A stretch of DNA of 64,000 nucleotides from Cherax quadricarinatus (taxonomy: Eukaryota; Arthropoda; Malacostraca; Decapoda; Parastacidae), in assembly GCF_038502225.1 (NCBI RefSeq), contig NC_091298.1, positions 47,623,650 through 47,687,649 on the forward strand. Direction: 5' to 3'. Position 1 is the stretch's first letter. Every line of letters starts with the position of its first letter. A model generated the notes under the pieces. That model was not told where the DNA came from, did not search any database, and saw only the letters and a list, made by a program, of their open reading frames with translations. The translations under genes were made by a program, and so were the position numbers. Positions 48,515-58,469 of this stretch are shown piece by piece.

Positions 48515-49411
48515 CAGTCCTAGGACCTGTGCTGTTCTTGGTATATGTGAATGACATAATGGAAGGGATAGACTCAGAAGTGTCCTTGTTTGCGGACGAT
48601 GTGAAGTTAATGAGAAGAATCAAATCGGATGAGGATCAGGCAGGACTACAAAGAGACCTGGACAGGCTACAAGCCTGGTCCAGCAACTGGCTCCTTGAGT
48701 TTAACCCTGCCAAATGCAAAGTCATGAAGATTGGGGAAGGGCAAAGAAGACCGCAGACACAATATAGTTTAGACGGCCAAAGTCTGCAAACCTCACTCAA
48801 GGAAAAAGATCTGGGGGTGAGTATAACACCGAGCATATCTCCCGAGGCGCACATCAATCAGATAAATGCTGCAGCATACGGGCGCCTGGCAAACCTATGG
48901 ATAGCTTTCCGATACCTCAGTAAGGATTCGTTCAAGACTCTGTATACCATTTACGTCAGGCCCATACTGGAGTATGCAGCACAAGTTTGGAATCCACACC
49001 TAGTCAAGCACGTCAAGAAATTAGAGAAATTGCAAAGGTTTGCAACAAGACTAGTCCCAGAGCTACGGGGATTGTCCTACGAAGAAAGGTTGAGGGAAAT
49101 CGGCCTGACGACACTGGACGCAAGGAGGGTCAGGGGAGACATGATAACGACATATAAAATACTGCACGGAATAGACGAGGTGGACAAAGACGGGATGTTC
49201 CAGAGATGGGACACAGACACAAGAGGTCACAATTGGAAGTTGAAGACTCAGATGAATCAAAGGGATGTTAGGAAGTATTTCTTCAGTCATAGAGTAGTCA
49301 AGCCGTGGAATAGCCTAGAAAGTGAAGTAGTGGAGGCGGGAACCATACATAGTTTTAAGGCGAGGTATGATAAAGCTCATGGAGCAGGGAGAGAGAGGAC
49401 CTAGTAGCAAT

Positions 49412-52400
49412 CAGTGGCAGGAAATGGCAGAAATCGTACACCAAATCCAGTCATTCCTGGAGTGGAACCACAGTCGATGGCCTCCACTCCAAACCAACAG
49501 ATACAGATACTAATGCCGGAAAAAAAATCCCCCCCCCAGTACCAACAATACCACCAGTCCAATAACATTCTTCTTTGCAAATATACAGGGTCTAAAGCCA
49601 GCAACAAACAACAAAATACCTTTCATCCGTGGACTGCTTGCAGAGGCAAAGGCAATGTTCGCGGCTTTCACTGAGACCCACATAAAGGATCACTTGGACA
49701 ACGAAATATGGATCCCAGGTTACAACCTATACAGATGTGACAGAGTGAACAGGCAAAAAGGGGGGGGGGGTTGGCCTGTACATTGCAGAGTCACTTGTTT
49801 GCACAGAACTGCTTAATGCCTCAAATGATGTAGTGGAAGTTTTAGCAGTAAAGGTCGAGAACCAAAACCTAGTCATTGTGGTAGTCTACAAGCCTCCGGA
49901 TGCAACATCCCAGCAATTCCAGGAACAGCTGTTAAAAATTGACCACTGTCTGGAAAATCTTCCAGCTCCTGCACCCAACATCTTGCTCCTGGGGGATTTC
50001 AACTTAAGGCACCTAAAATGGAGGAATATAGCAAATAATATTGTTGCAGTAATAACACCAGGAGGCAGCTCTGATGAAAACTCACACTCACACGAGCTTT
50101 TAAATCTCTGCACAAAATTCAATTTAAACCAGCAAATAATAGAGCCTACTAGACTGGAGAATACACTAGACCTCATATTCACTAACAATGATGATCTGAT
50201 AAGAAATGTCACCATATCAAAAACAATATACTCAGATCACAACATAATTGAGGTTCAGACATGTATGCATGGAGCCCCAGACCGACAAAATGAGACTAGT
50301 CACGAGGGAGCATTCACCAAATTCAACTTCAATAACAAAAACATAAAGTGGGACCAAGTAAACCAAGTCCTAACCGATATAAGCTGGGAAGATATACTAA
50401 GCAACACAGACCCCAACTTATGCCTAGAACAGATTAACTCGGTGGCACTCGATGTATGCACAAGGCTTATTCCTCTAAGAAAAAGGAGGAGCAGATGTAA
50501 AATAGAAAGAGACAGGCACTCCCTTTACAGGCGACGGAAAAGAATAACAGAGCGGCTAAAAGAGGTCAATATATCTGAAATGCGTAGGGAGACACTGGTC
50601 AGAGAAATAGCAAGCATCGAACTTAAGCTAAAAGAATCCTTTAGGAGTCAGGAATCGCGGGAAGAACTAAAAGCCATAAATGAAATTGAAAGAAACCCAA
50701 AGTATTTCTTCTCCTATGCCAAATCAAAATCGAGAACAACGTCCAGTATTGGGCCCCTACTTAAACAAGATGGGTCCTACACAGATGACAGCAAGGAAAT
50801 GAGTGAGCTACTCAAGTCCCAATATGACTCAGTTTTTAGCAAGCCGCTAACCAGACTGAGAGTCGAAGATCAAAATGAATTTTTTATGAGAGAGCCACAA
50901 AATTTGATTAACACAAGCCTATCCGATGTTATCCTGACGCCAAATGACTTCGAACAGGCGATAAATGACATGCCCATGCACTCTGCCCCAGGGCCAGACT
51001 CATGGAACTCTGTGTTCATCAAGAACTGCAAGAAGCCCCTATCACGAGCCTTTTCCATCCTATGGAGAGGGAGCATGGACACGGGGGTCGTCCCTCAGTT
51101 ACTAAAAACAACAGACATAGCCCCACTCCACAAAGGGGGCAGTAAAGCAACAGCAAAGAACTACAGACCAATAGCACTAACATCCCATATCATAAAAATC
51201 TTTGAAAGGGTCCTAAGAAGCAAGATCACCACCCATCTAGAACCCCATCAGTTACACAACCCAGGGCAACATGGGTTTAGAACAGGTCGCTCCTGTCTGT
51301 CTCAACTATTGGATCACTACGACAAGGTCCTAAATGCACTAGAAGACAAAAAGAATGCAGATGTAATATATACAGACTTTGCAAAAGCCTTCGACAAGTG
51401 TGACCATGGCGTAATAGTGCACAAAATGCGTGCTAAAGGAATAACAGGAAAAGTCGGTCGATGGATCTATAATTTCCTCACTAACAGAACACAGAGAGTA
51501 GTCGTCAACAGAGTAAAGTCCGAGGCAGCTACGGTGAAAAGCTCTGTTCCACAAGGCACAGTACTAGCTCCCATCTTGTTCCTCATCCTCATATCCGACA
51601 TAGACAAGGATGTCAGCCACAGCACCGTGTCTTCCTTTGCAGATGACACCCGAATCTGCATGACAGTGTCTTCCAATGCAGACACTGCAAGGCTCCAGGC
51701 GGACATCAACCAAATCTTTCAGTGGGCTGCAGAAAACAATATGAAGTTCAACGATGAGAAATTTCAATTACTCAGATATGGTAAAGATGAGGAAATTAAA
51801 TCTTCATCAGAGTACAAAACAAATTCTGGCCACAAAATAGAGCGAAACACCAACGTCAAAGACCTGGGAGTGATTATGTCGGAGGATCTCACCTTCAAGG
51901 ACCATAACATTGTATCAATCGCATCTGCTAGAAAAATGACAGGATGGATAATGAGAACCTTCAAAACTAGGGAGGCCAAGCCCATGATGACACTATTCAG
52001 GTCACTTGTTCTATCTAGGCTGGAATATTGCTGCACTCTAACAGCACCTTTCAAGGCAGGTGAAATTGCCGACCTAGAAAATGTACAGAGAACTTTCACG
52101 GCGCGCATAACGGAGATAAAACACCTCAATTACTGGGAGCGCTTGAGGTTTCTAAACCTGTATTCCCTGGAACGCAGGAGGGAGAGATACATGATTATAT
52201 ACACCTGGAAAATCCTAGAGGGACTAGTACCGAACCTGCACACGAAAATCACTCACTACGAAAGCAAAAGACTTGGCAGACGATGCACCATCCCCCCAAT
52301 GAAAAGCAGGGGTGTCACTAGCACGTTAAGAGACCATACAATAAGTGTCAGGGGCCCGAGACTGTTCAACTGCCTCCCAGCACACATAAGGGGGATTACC

Positions 52401-52603
52401 AACAGACCCCTGGCAGTCTTCAAGCTGGCACTGGACAGGCACCTAAAGTCAGTTCCTGATCAGCCGGGCTGTGGCTCGTACGTTGGTTTGCGTGCAGCCA
52501 GCAGCAACAGCCTGGTTGATCAGGGGCTGATCCACCAGGAGGCCTGGTCACAGACCGGGCCGCGGGGGCGTTGACCCCCGAAACTCTCTCCAGGTAAACT
52601 CCA
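49412..52603 (+). mobile_element. CR1-A copy 3 inside CR1-B
   Basis: A 3.2-kb plus-strand CR1-A copy beginning at gtggcaggaaatggcagaaa (linker upstream of the endonuclease) and ending with the 3' hairpin and ctctctccaggtaaactcca. It lies inside the 3' UTR of CR1-B copy a, whose sequence resumes at 52604. No long target duplication is evident. Confidence 0.92.
49833..52574 (+). CDS. CR1-A endonuclease-RT fragment, copy 3
   Basis: 913 open codons from within the endonuclease (VVYKPPDATSQQF, LLLGDFNLRH, EPTRLENTLDLIFTNN) through RT (NYRPIALTS, QHGFRTGRSC, YTDFAKAFDKCD, SFADDTRICM) to the usual C-terminus. Upstream codons (49414-49830) are in other frames because of length changes in a C-run near 49536 and a G-run near 49760, so the endonuclease N-terminus is cut off. 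The first codon used is GTG, not a real start. It is very close to the 53343-56039 copy. Confidence 0.9.
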   Translation: MEVLAVKVENQNLVIVVVYKPPDATSQQFQEQLLKIDHCLENLPAPAPNILLLGDFNLRHLKWRNIANNIVAVITPGGSSDENSHSHELLNLCTKFNLNQQIIEPTRLENTLDLIFTNNDDLIRNVTISKTIYSDHNIIEVQTCMHGAPDRQNETSHEGAFTKFNFNNKNIKWDQVNQVLTDISWEDILSNTDPNLCLEQINSVALDVCTRLIPLRKRRSRCKIERDRHSLYRRRKRITERLKEVNISEMRRETLVREIASIELKLKESFRSQESREELKAINEIERNPKYFFSYAKSKSRTTSSIGPLLKQDGSYTDDSKEMSELLKSQYDSVFSKPLTRLRVEDQNEFFMREPQNLINTSLSDVILTPNDFEQAINDMPMHSAPGPDSWNSVFIKNCKKPLSRAFSILWRGSMDTGVVPQLLKTTDIAPLHKGGSKATAKNYRPIALTSHIIKIFERVLRSKITTHLEPHQLHNPGQHGFRTGRSCLSQLLDHYDKVLNALEDKKNADVIYTDFAKAFDKCDHGVIVHKMRAKGITGKVGRWIYNFLTNRTQRVVVNRVKSEAATVKSSVPQGTVLAPILFLILISDIDKDVSHSTVSSFADDTRICMTVSSNADTARLQADINQIFQWAAENNMKFNDEKFQLLRYGKDEEIKSSSEYKTNSGHKIERNTNVKDLGVIMSEDLTFKDHNIVSIASARKMTGWIMRTFKTREAKPMMTLFRSLVLSRLEYCCTLTAPFKAGEIADLENVQRTFTARITEIKHLNYWERLRFLNLYSLERRRERYMIIYTWKILEGLVPNLHTKITHYESKRLGRRCTIPPMKSRGVTSTLRDHTISVRGPRLFNCLPAHIRGITNRPLAVFKLALDRHLKSVPDQPGCGSYVGLRAASSNSLVDQGLIHQEAWSQTGPRGR

Positions 52604-52672
52604 GAGGCGGGGCCAGGAGCTATGACTCGACCCCTGTAACCACAAATAGGTGAGCAAATAGGTGAGTACACA

Positions 52673-52699
52673 GTTTAGTTTAATATCTTTATGCACCCC
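52673..52699 (-). mobile_element. LINE-F tail, first piece (continues at 56073)
   Basis: The text tttagtttaatatctttatg then cacccc is the reverse of the LINE-F-type terminus. It is cut at 52699 and resumes at 56073 with accccatacccatcctgtgg. The 5-bp acccc on both sides (52695-52699 and 56073-56077) fits a target duplication for the CR1-A material between. Confidence 0.8.
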
Positions 52700-53259
52700 T
52701 TTCAAGGCAGGTGAAATTGCCGACCTAGAAAATGTACAGAGAACTTTCACGGCGCGCATAACGGAGATAAAACACCTCAATTATTGGGAGCGCTTGAGGT
52801 TCCTAAACCTGTATTCCCTGGAACGCAGGAGGGAGAGATACATGATTATATACACCTGGAAAATCCTAGAGGGACTAGTACCGAACTTGCACACGAAAAT
52901 CACCCACTACGAAAGCAAAAGACTTGGCAGACGATGCACCATCCCCCCAATGAAAAGCAGGGGTGTCACTAGCACGTTAAGAGACCATACAATAAGTGTC
53001 AGGGGCCCGAGACTGTTCAACTGCCTCCCAGCACACATAAGGGGGATTACCAACAGACCCCTGGCAGTCTTCAAGCTGGCACTGGACAAGCACCTAAAGT
53101 CAGTTCCGGATCAGCCGGGCTGTGGCTCGTACGTTGGTTTGCGTGCAGCCAGCAGCAACAGCCTGGTTGATCAGGCTCTGATCCACCAGGAGGCCTGGTC
53201 TCAGACCGGGCAGCGGGGGCGTTGACCCCCGGAACTCTCTCCAGGTAAACTCCAGGTAA
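52700..53259 (+). mobile_element. CR1-A short 3' copy
   Basis: 560 bp of CR1-A 3' end from cctttcaaggcaggtgaaat to ctccaggtaaactccaggta. The frame 52662-53225 is open and encodes FKAGEIADLENVQRTFTARI through the normal C-terminus. It is followed by 14 bp (accccacttaatgc) and then by another CR1-A copy in the same orientation. Confidence 0.93.
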
Positions 53260-53273
53260 ACCCCACTTAATGC

Positions 53274-56072
53274 ACTGCTTAATGCCTCAAATGACGTAGT
53301 GGAAGTTTAGCAGTAAAGGTCGAGAACCAAAACCTAGTCATTGTGGTAGTCTACAAGCCTCCGGATGCAACATCCCAGCAATTCCAGGAACAGCTGTTAA
53401 AAATTGACCACTGTCTGGAAAATCTTCCAGCTCCTGCACCCAACATCTTGCTCCTGGGGGATTTCAACTTAAGGCACCTAAAATGGAGGAATATAGCAAA
53501 TAATATTGTTGCAGTAATAACACCAGGAGGCAGCTCTGATGAAAACTCACACTCACACGAGCTTTTAAATCTCTGCACAAAATTCAATTTAAACCAGCAA
53601 ATAATAGAGCCTACTAGACTGGAGAATACACTAGACCTCATATTCACTAACAATGATGATCTGATAAGAAATGTCACCATATCAAAAACAATATACTCAG
53701 ATCACAACATAATTGAGGTTCAGACATGTATGCGTGGAGCCCCAGACCGACAAAATGAGACTAGTCACGAGGGAGCATTCACCAAATTCAACTTCAATAA
53801 CAAAAACATAAAGTGGGACCAAGTAAACCAAGTCCTAACCGATATAAGCTGGGAAGATATACTAAGCAACACAGACCCAAACTTATGCCTAGAACAGATT
53901 AACTCGGTGGCACTCGATGTATGCACAAGGCTTATTCCTCTAAGAAAAAGGAGGAGTAGATGTAAAATAGAAAGAGACAGGCGCTCCCTTTACAGGCGAC
54001 GGAAAAGAATAACAGAGCGGCTAAAAGAGGTCAATATATCTGAAATGCGCAGGGAGACACTGGTCAGAGAAATAGCAAGCATCGAACTTAAGCTAAAAGA
54101 ATCCTTTAGGAGTCAGGAATCGCGGGAAGAACTAAAAGCTATAAATGAAATCGAAAGAAACCCAAAGTATTTCTTCTCCTATGCCAAATCAAAATCGAGA
54201 ACAACGCCCAGTATTGGGCCCCTACTTAAACAAGATGGGTCCTACACAGATGACAGCAAGGAAATGAGTGAGCTACTCAAGTCCCAATATGACTCAGTTT
54301 TTAGCAAGCCGCTAACCAGACTGAGAGTCGAAGATCAAAATGAATTTTTTATGAGAAAGCCACAAAATTTGATTAACACAAGCCTATCCGATGTTATCCT
54401 GACGCCAAATGACTTCGAACAGGCGATAAATGACATGCCCATGCACTCTGCCCCAGGGCCAGACTCATGGAACTCTGTGTTCATCAAGAACTGCAAGAAG
54501 CCCCTATCACGAGCCTTTTCCATCCTATGGAGAGGGAGCATGGACACGGGGGTCGTCCCTCAGTTACTAAAAACAACAGACATAGCCCCACTCCACAAAG
54601 GGGGCAGTAAAGCAACAGCAAAGAACTACAGACCAATAGCACTAACATCCCATATCATAAAAATCTTTGAAAGGGTCCTAAGAAGCAAGATCACCACCCA
54701 TCTAGAAACCCATCAGTTACACAACCCAGGGCAACATGGGTTTAGAACAGGTCGCTCCTGTCTGTCTCAACTACTGGATCACTACGACAAGGTCCTAAAT
54801 GCACTAGAAGACAAAAAGAATGCAGATGTAATATATACAGACTTTGCAAAAGCCTTCGACAAGTGTGACCATGGCGTAATAGCGCACAAAATGCGCGCTA
54901 AAGGAATAACAGGAAAAGTCGGTCGATGGATCTATAATTTCCTCACTAACAGAACACAGAGAGTAGTCGTCAACAGAGTAAAGTCCGAGGCAGCTACGGT
55001 GAAAAGCTCTGTTCCACAAGGCACAGTACTAGCTCCCATCTTGTTCCTCATCCTCATATCCGACATAGACAAGGATGTCAGCCACAGCACCGTGTCTTCC
55101 TTTGCAGATGACACCCGAATCTGCATGACAGTGTCTTCCATTGCAGACACTGCAAGGCTCCAGGCGGACATCAACCAAATCTTTCAGTGGGCTGCAGAAA
55201 ACAATATGAAGTTCAACGATGAGAAATTTCAATTACTCAGATATGGTAAACATGAGGAAATTAAATCTTCATCAGAGTACAAAACAAATTCTGGCCACAA
55301 AATAGAGCGAAACACCAACGTCAAAGACCTGGGAGTGATTATGTCGGAGGATCTCACCTTCAAGGACCATAACATTGTATCAATCGCATCTGCTAGAAAA
55401 ATGACAGGATGGATAATGAGAACCTTCAAAACTAGGGAGGCCAAGCCCATGATGATACTCTTCAGGTCACTTGTTCTATCTAGGCTGGAATATTGCTGCA
55501 CTCTAACAGCACCTTTCAAGGCAGGTGAAATTGCCGACCTAGAAAATGTACAGAGAACTTTCACGGCGCGCATAACGGAGATAAAACACCTCAATTACTG
55601 GGAGCGCTTGAGGTTTCTAAACCTGTATTCCCTGGAACGCAGGAGGGAGAGATACATGATTATATACACCTGGAAAATCCTAGAGGGACTATTACCGAAC
55701 CTGCACACGAAAATCACTCACTACGAAAGCAAAAGACTTGGCAGACGATGCACCATCCCCCCAATGAAAAGCAGGGGTGTCACTAGCACGTTAAGAGACC
55801 ATACAATAAGTGTCAGGGGCCCGAGACTGTTCAACTGCCTCCCAGCACACATAAGGGGGATTACCAACAGACCCCTGGCAGTCTTCAAGCTGGCACTAGA
55901 CAAGCACCTAAAGTCAGTTCCTGATCAGCCGGGCTGTGGCTCGTACGTTGGTTTGCGTGCAGCCAGCAGCAACAGCCTGGTTGATCAGGCGCTGATCCAC
56001 CAGGAGGCCTGGTCACAGACCGGGCCGCGGGGGCGTTGACCCCCGAAACTCTCTCCAGGTAACTCCAGGTAA
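53274..56072 (+). mobile_element. CR1-A copy 4
   Basis: 2.8 kb starting at actgcttaatgcctcaaatg inside the endonuclease and ending ctctctccaggtaactccag then gtaa. One T is lost in gaagtttagcag near 53303 (other copies gaagttttagcag), which breaks the frame just before the long ORF. LINE-F tail sequence resumes directly after it. Confidence 0.93.
53343..56039 (+). CDS. CR1-A endonuclease-RT fragment, copy 4
   Basis: 898 open codons with the same endonuclease (LLLGDFNLRH, YSDHNIIEV) and RT motifs (APGPDSW, QHGFRTGRSC, SFADDTRICM) as the reference copy, ending at the family stop. Differences from copy 3 are few (for example EPQN to KPQN, MMTLF to MMILF). The 5' truncation removes PHD, repeats, CCCH fingers and the endonuclease start; there is no genuine initiation codon. 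Confidence 0.9.
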   Translation: MVVYKPPDATSQQFQEQLLKIDHCLENLPAPAPNILLLGDFNLRHLKWRNIANNIVAVITPGGSSDENSHSHELLNLCTKFNLNQQIIEPTRLENTLDLIFTNNDDLIRNVTISKTIYSDHNIIEVQTCMRGAPDRQNETSHEGAFTKFNFNNKNIKWDQVNQVLTDISWEDILSNTDPNLCLEQINSVALDVCTRLIPLRKRRSRCKIERDRRSLYRRRKRITERLKEVNISEMRRETLVREIASIELKLKESFRSQESREELKAINEIERNPKYFFSYAKSKSRTTPSIGPLLKQDGSYTDDSKEMSELLKSQYDSVFSKPLTRLRVEDQNEFFMRKPQNLINTSLSDVILTPNDFEQAINDMPMHSAPGPDSWNSVFIKNCKKPLSRAFSILWRGSMDTGVVPQLLKTTDIAPLHKGGSKATAKNYRPIALTSHIIKIFERVLRSKITTHLETHQLHNPGQHGFRTGRSCLSQLLDHYDKVLNALEDKKNADVIYTDFAKAFDKCDHGVIAHKMRAKGITGKVGRWIYNFLTNRTQRVVVNRVKSEAATVKSSVPQGTVLAPILFLILISDIDKDVSHSTVSSFADDTRICMTVSSIADTARLQADINQIFQWAAENNMKFNDEKFQLLRYGKHEEIKSSSEYKTNSGHKIERNTNVKDLGVIMSEDLTFKDHNIVSIASARKMTGWIMRTFKTREAKPMMILFRSLVLSRLEYCCTLTAPFKAGEIADLENVQRTFTARITEIKHLNYWERLRFLNLYSLERRRERYMIIYTWKILEGLLPNLHTKITHYESKRLGRRCTIPPMKSRGVTSTLRDHTISVRGPRLFNCLPAHIRGITNRPLAVFKLALDKHLKSVPDQPGCGSYVGLRAASSNSLVDQALIHQEAWSQTGPRGR

Positions 56073-56345
56073 ACCCCATACCCATCCTGTGGGCGGTAGT
56101 CAAAAGATTACAAAGGTACATAATGGGTCCAGTGACTGGACCCCAAAGTTATGATAGCCGAACTAGTTACAAAGGTAATGAACTCCAGGTAGATCTGGTC
56201 ACAATCATGGCAAGTTACAGAGGTAATGAATTAGCCTCACTCCTATACATGGTTACAGTGATGAACAAATTACAAAGTAATGAACCACTGATACGTCCAC
56301 ACCTGGTCACAATTGTAATGAGTTATAAATACAAATATTAAGTGG
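56073..56345 (-). mobile_element. LINE-F tail, second piece
   Basis: Continuation of the minus-strand LINE-F-type UTR: accccatacccatcctgtgg, then tagtcaaaagattacaaagg, gtccagtgactggaccccaa, and the distal part ctggtcacaattgtaatgag. It ends where the CA-rich microsatellite starts at about 56346, the same arrangement as at 46965, 58985 and 62930. Confidence 0.82.
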
Positions 56346-56451
56346 GTCATACACCCACACGAGCGCGCGCGCACACACATATACACACGAGGGCGCACGC
56401 ACGGACATGTGCACACGAGCGTACAAATATATGCATACACACAAGGACGCA

Positions 56452-56550
<99 letters not shown>

Positions 56551-56592
56551 ACACCCACACACCCACACATACACCCTCACACACACCCACGT
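56346..56592. repeat. Compound (CA)n / CG-rich microsatellite
   Basis: A mixed start (gcgcgcgcac, gggcgcacgcacgg) followed by about 90 bp of pure CA and then cacccacac variants. All long His-Thr and Cys-Val ORFs here are artefacts. Confidence 0.96.
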
Positions 56593-56765
56593 AAACTTTG
56601 CCAGATGGACTATTGTCGCACACTGCATCATTATGTACTGGAGTGCGATAAAATTAATGAATTCAGAGACAACTCACTCAGAATTGTTCAAGAAATGGCA
56701 AAGTATTTTATCCACAGTGTATACTACAAACCATTCTGAAAAAATACCTTGACTTTGCTCACTAT
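56593..56765 (+). pseudogene. LINE-F-type C-terminal fragment (plus strand)
   Basis: The frame reads KLCQMDYC, LHHYVLECDKINEFRDNSL, then EMAKYFIH and a stop at 56739. The cysteine spacing over LC...HHYVLEC equals that of LC...EHYVLNC in the 48.04-48.46 kb copy, though the middle cysteine and histidine are altered. A short UTR follows and ends aaataaa. It is directly joined to the CA array on its left. Confidence 0.7.
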
Positions 56766-56783
56766 AAATAAAGCATTACCACG

Positions 56784-57130
56784 TGTGTGTGTACTCACCT
56801 AGTTGTACTCGCCTAGTTGTGGTTGCAGGAGTCGATTCACAGCTCCCGGCCCCGCCTCTTCACTGGCCTCTACTGGGTCACTCTTCCCACACCATGAGCT
56901 TATCATACCTCTGCTTAAAGCTATGAATGGATCCTGCCTCCACTTCATCGCTTCCCAAATTATTCCACTTCCTGACTACTTTGATTGAAGAAATACTTCC
57001 TAACATTCCTGTGATTCATCTGTGTCTTCAATTTCCAATTGTCTCCTTGTTGCTGTGTCCCATCTCTGGAACATTCTGTCTTTGACCACCTTGTCAATTC
57101 CTCTCAGTATTTTATATGTCGTTATCATGT
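56784..57130 (-). mobile_element. CR1-B copy b (short 3' end, 18-bp duplication)
   Basis: 347 bp of CR1-B 3' end on the minus strand, with the last coding blocks in decayed form and the tail gcgagtacaactaggtgagt then acacacac. It is flanked by aaataaagcattaccacg (56766-56783) and aaataaaccattaccacg (57131-57148), an 18-bp duplication with one mismatch. The right repeat directly abuts the 3' end of copy c. Confidence 0.85.
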
Positions 57131-57189
57131 AAATAAACCATTACCACGTGTGTGTGTGTACTCACCTATTTGTGGTTGCAGGGGTCGAT

Positions 57190-58412
57190 TCATAACTTCT
57201 GGCCCCGCCTCTTCACTGATTGCGACTGGATCCTCTCTCCCCCTACTCCATGAGCTTTATCAAACCTCGTCTTAAAACTATGTATGGTTCCTGCCACCAC
57301 TACGTCACTTTCTAGGCTGTTCCACTGCTTGACAACTCTATGACTGAAGAAATACTTCCTAACATCCCTTTGACTCATCTGAGTCTTCAACTTCTAGTTG
57401 TGACCTCTTGTTTCTGTGTCCCATCTCTGGAACATCCTGTCTTTGTCCACCTTGTCTATTCCGCGCAGTATTTTATATGTCGTTATCATGTCTCCCCGGA
57501 CCCTCCTGTCCTCCAGTGTGGTCAGGCCAATTTCCCTTAACCTTTCTTCGTAGGACAGTCCCCTTAGCTCTAGGACTAGTCTTGTTGCAAACCTTTGCAC
57601 TTTCTCTAATTTCTTGACGTGCTTGACCAGGTGTGGATTCCAAACTGATGCTGCATACTCCAGTATGGGCCTGACGTAAATGGTGTACAGAGTCTTGAAC
57701 GATTCCTTACTGAGGTATCGGAACGCTATCCTTAGGTTTACCAGACGCTTGTACGCTGCAGCAGTTATCTGATTGATGTCGCTGTATAGCCCTTGTGGCT
57801 TAGCGCTTCTTTTTGATTATAATAATAATAATCTGATTGATGTGCGCCTCAGGAGACGTGCTCGGTGTTATACTCACGCCAAGATCCTTTTCCTTGAGTG
57901 AGGTTTGCAGTCTTTGGCCACCTAGCCTATACTGTGTCTGCGGTCTTCTTTGCCCTTCCCCGATCTTCATGACTTTGCATTTGGGAGGGTTAAATTCAAG
58001 GAGCCAGTTGCTGGACCAGGTTTGCAGCCTGTCCAGGTCTCTTTGTAGTCCTGCCTGATCCTCGGCCGATTTAATTCTCCTCATTAACTTCACATCTTCT
58101 GCAAACAAGGACACTTCTGAGTCTATCCCTTCCGTTATCTCATTCACATATACCAAAAACAGCACTGGTCCTAGGACTGACCCTTGTGGAACCCCACTTG
58201 TCACAGGCGCCCACTCTGACGCCTCGTCACGTACCATGACTCGTTGTTGCTTCCCTGTCAGGTATTCTTTGATCCATTGTAGTGCCTTTCCTGTTATGTG
58301 TGCCTGATCCTCTAGCTTTTGCAGTAACCTCTTGTGATGAACTGTGTCAAAGGCCTTCTTGCAGACCAAGAAAATGCAGTTTATCCACCCCTCTCTCTCT
58401 CTCTCTTGTCTT
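57190..58412 (-). pseudogene. CR1-B RT fragment, copy c
   Basis: Two well-preserved frames separated by the I-type insertion and a stop near 57600. The D to E change in the catalytic box (FAEDVKL) is unusual among the copies in this window. No start codon and no endonuclease. Confidence 0.82.
57780..57830 (+). mobile_element. I-type LINE tail, 51 bp, 13-bp target duplication
   Basis: The insert reads cgctgtatagcccttgtggc, then ttagcgcttctttttgatta and taataataata. The direct repeat atctgattgatgt at 57767-57779 and 57831-57843 flanks it exactly. This is one of the shortest clear retrotransposition products in the window. Confidence 0.93.
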
Positions 58413-58469
58413 ACTTGTGTTTGTGTGTGTGGGTGTGCGTGCTTGTGTGTATGCATTTATTTGTATGCT
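58413..58469. repeat. TG-rich microsatellite
   Basis: An imperfect (TG)n tract (gtgtttgtgtgtgtgggtgt and onward) linking CR1-B copies c and d, comparable with the tracts at 46966, 56346 and 58926. Confidence 0.85.

Larger units (their letters stand above)
47200..49404 (+). pseudogene. CR1-B RT and C-terminal region (interrupted)
   Basis: Before the interruption: VRKLLCELDTSKA-like lead, VGPDNISPWVL, WKMANVVPIFKKGDRHEALN, YRPVSLTCIVCKVMEKII, FLDCKKAFDTV, an in-frame TAG near 47733 (KLED stop), then TSGVPQGSVLG. After LINE-F (48529-49404): VLFLVYVNDIMEG, LFADDVKLMRR (catalytic), LLEFNPAKCKVMKIG, YVRPILEYAAQVWNPH, RRVRGDMITTYKI and HRVVKPWNSL, ending GAGRERT stop. Apart from the stop and the insertion it is well preserved. 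Confidence 0.88.
47151..52672 (+). mobile_element. CR1-B copy a, split by LINE-F and CR1-A insertions
   Basis: CR1-B pieces: 47151-47870, 48515-49411 and 52604-52672 (ggcggggccaggagctatga and the tail caaataggtgagtacacag). LINE-F (47871-48514, 11-bp duplication) and a 3.2-kb CR1-A (49412-52603) interrupt it. The 5' end is truncated before the RT. The continuation of the 3' UTR after CR1-A shows that CR1-A is the younger element. Confidence 0.88.
57149..58412 (-). mobile_element. CR1-B copy c, containing an I-type tail insertion
   Basis: A 1.2-kb minus-strand CR1-B copy. Coding pieces: 57800-58412 (EGWINCIFLVCKKAFDTVHH, TSGVPQGSVLGPVLFLVYVN, LFAEDVKLMRR) and 57190-57600 (RRVRGDMITTYKILRGID, HRVVKQWNSLESDVV). 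The catalytic box reads FAED instead of FADD, which would inactivate RT. A 51-bp I-type tail at 57780-57830 interrupts the coding region. The 5' truncation coincides with a purine run where the codons agacaagagagagag have expanded. Confidence 0.87.
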
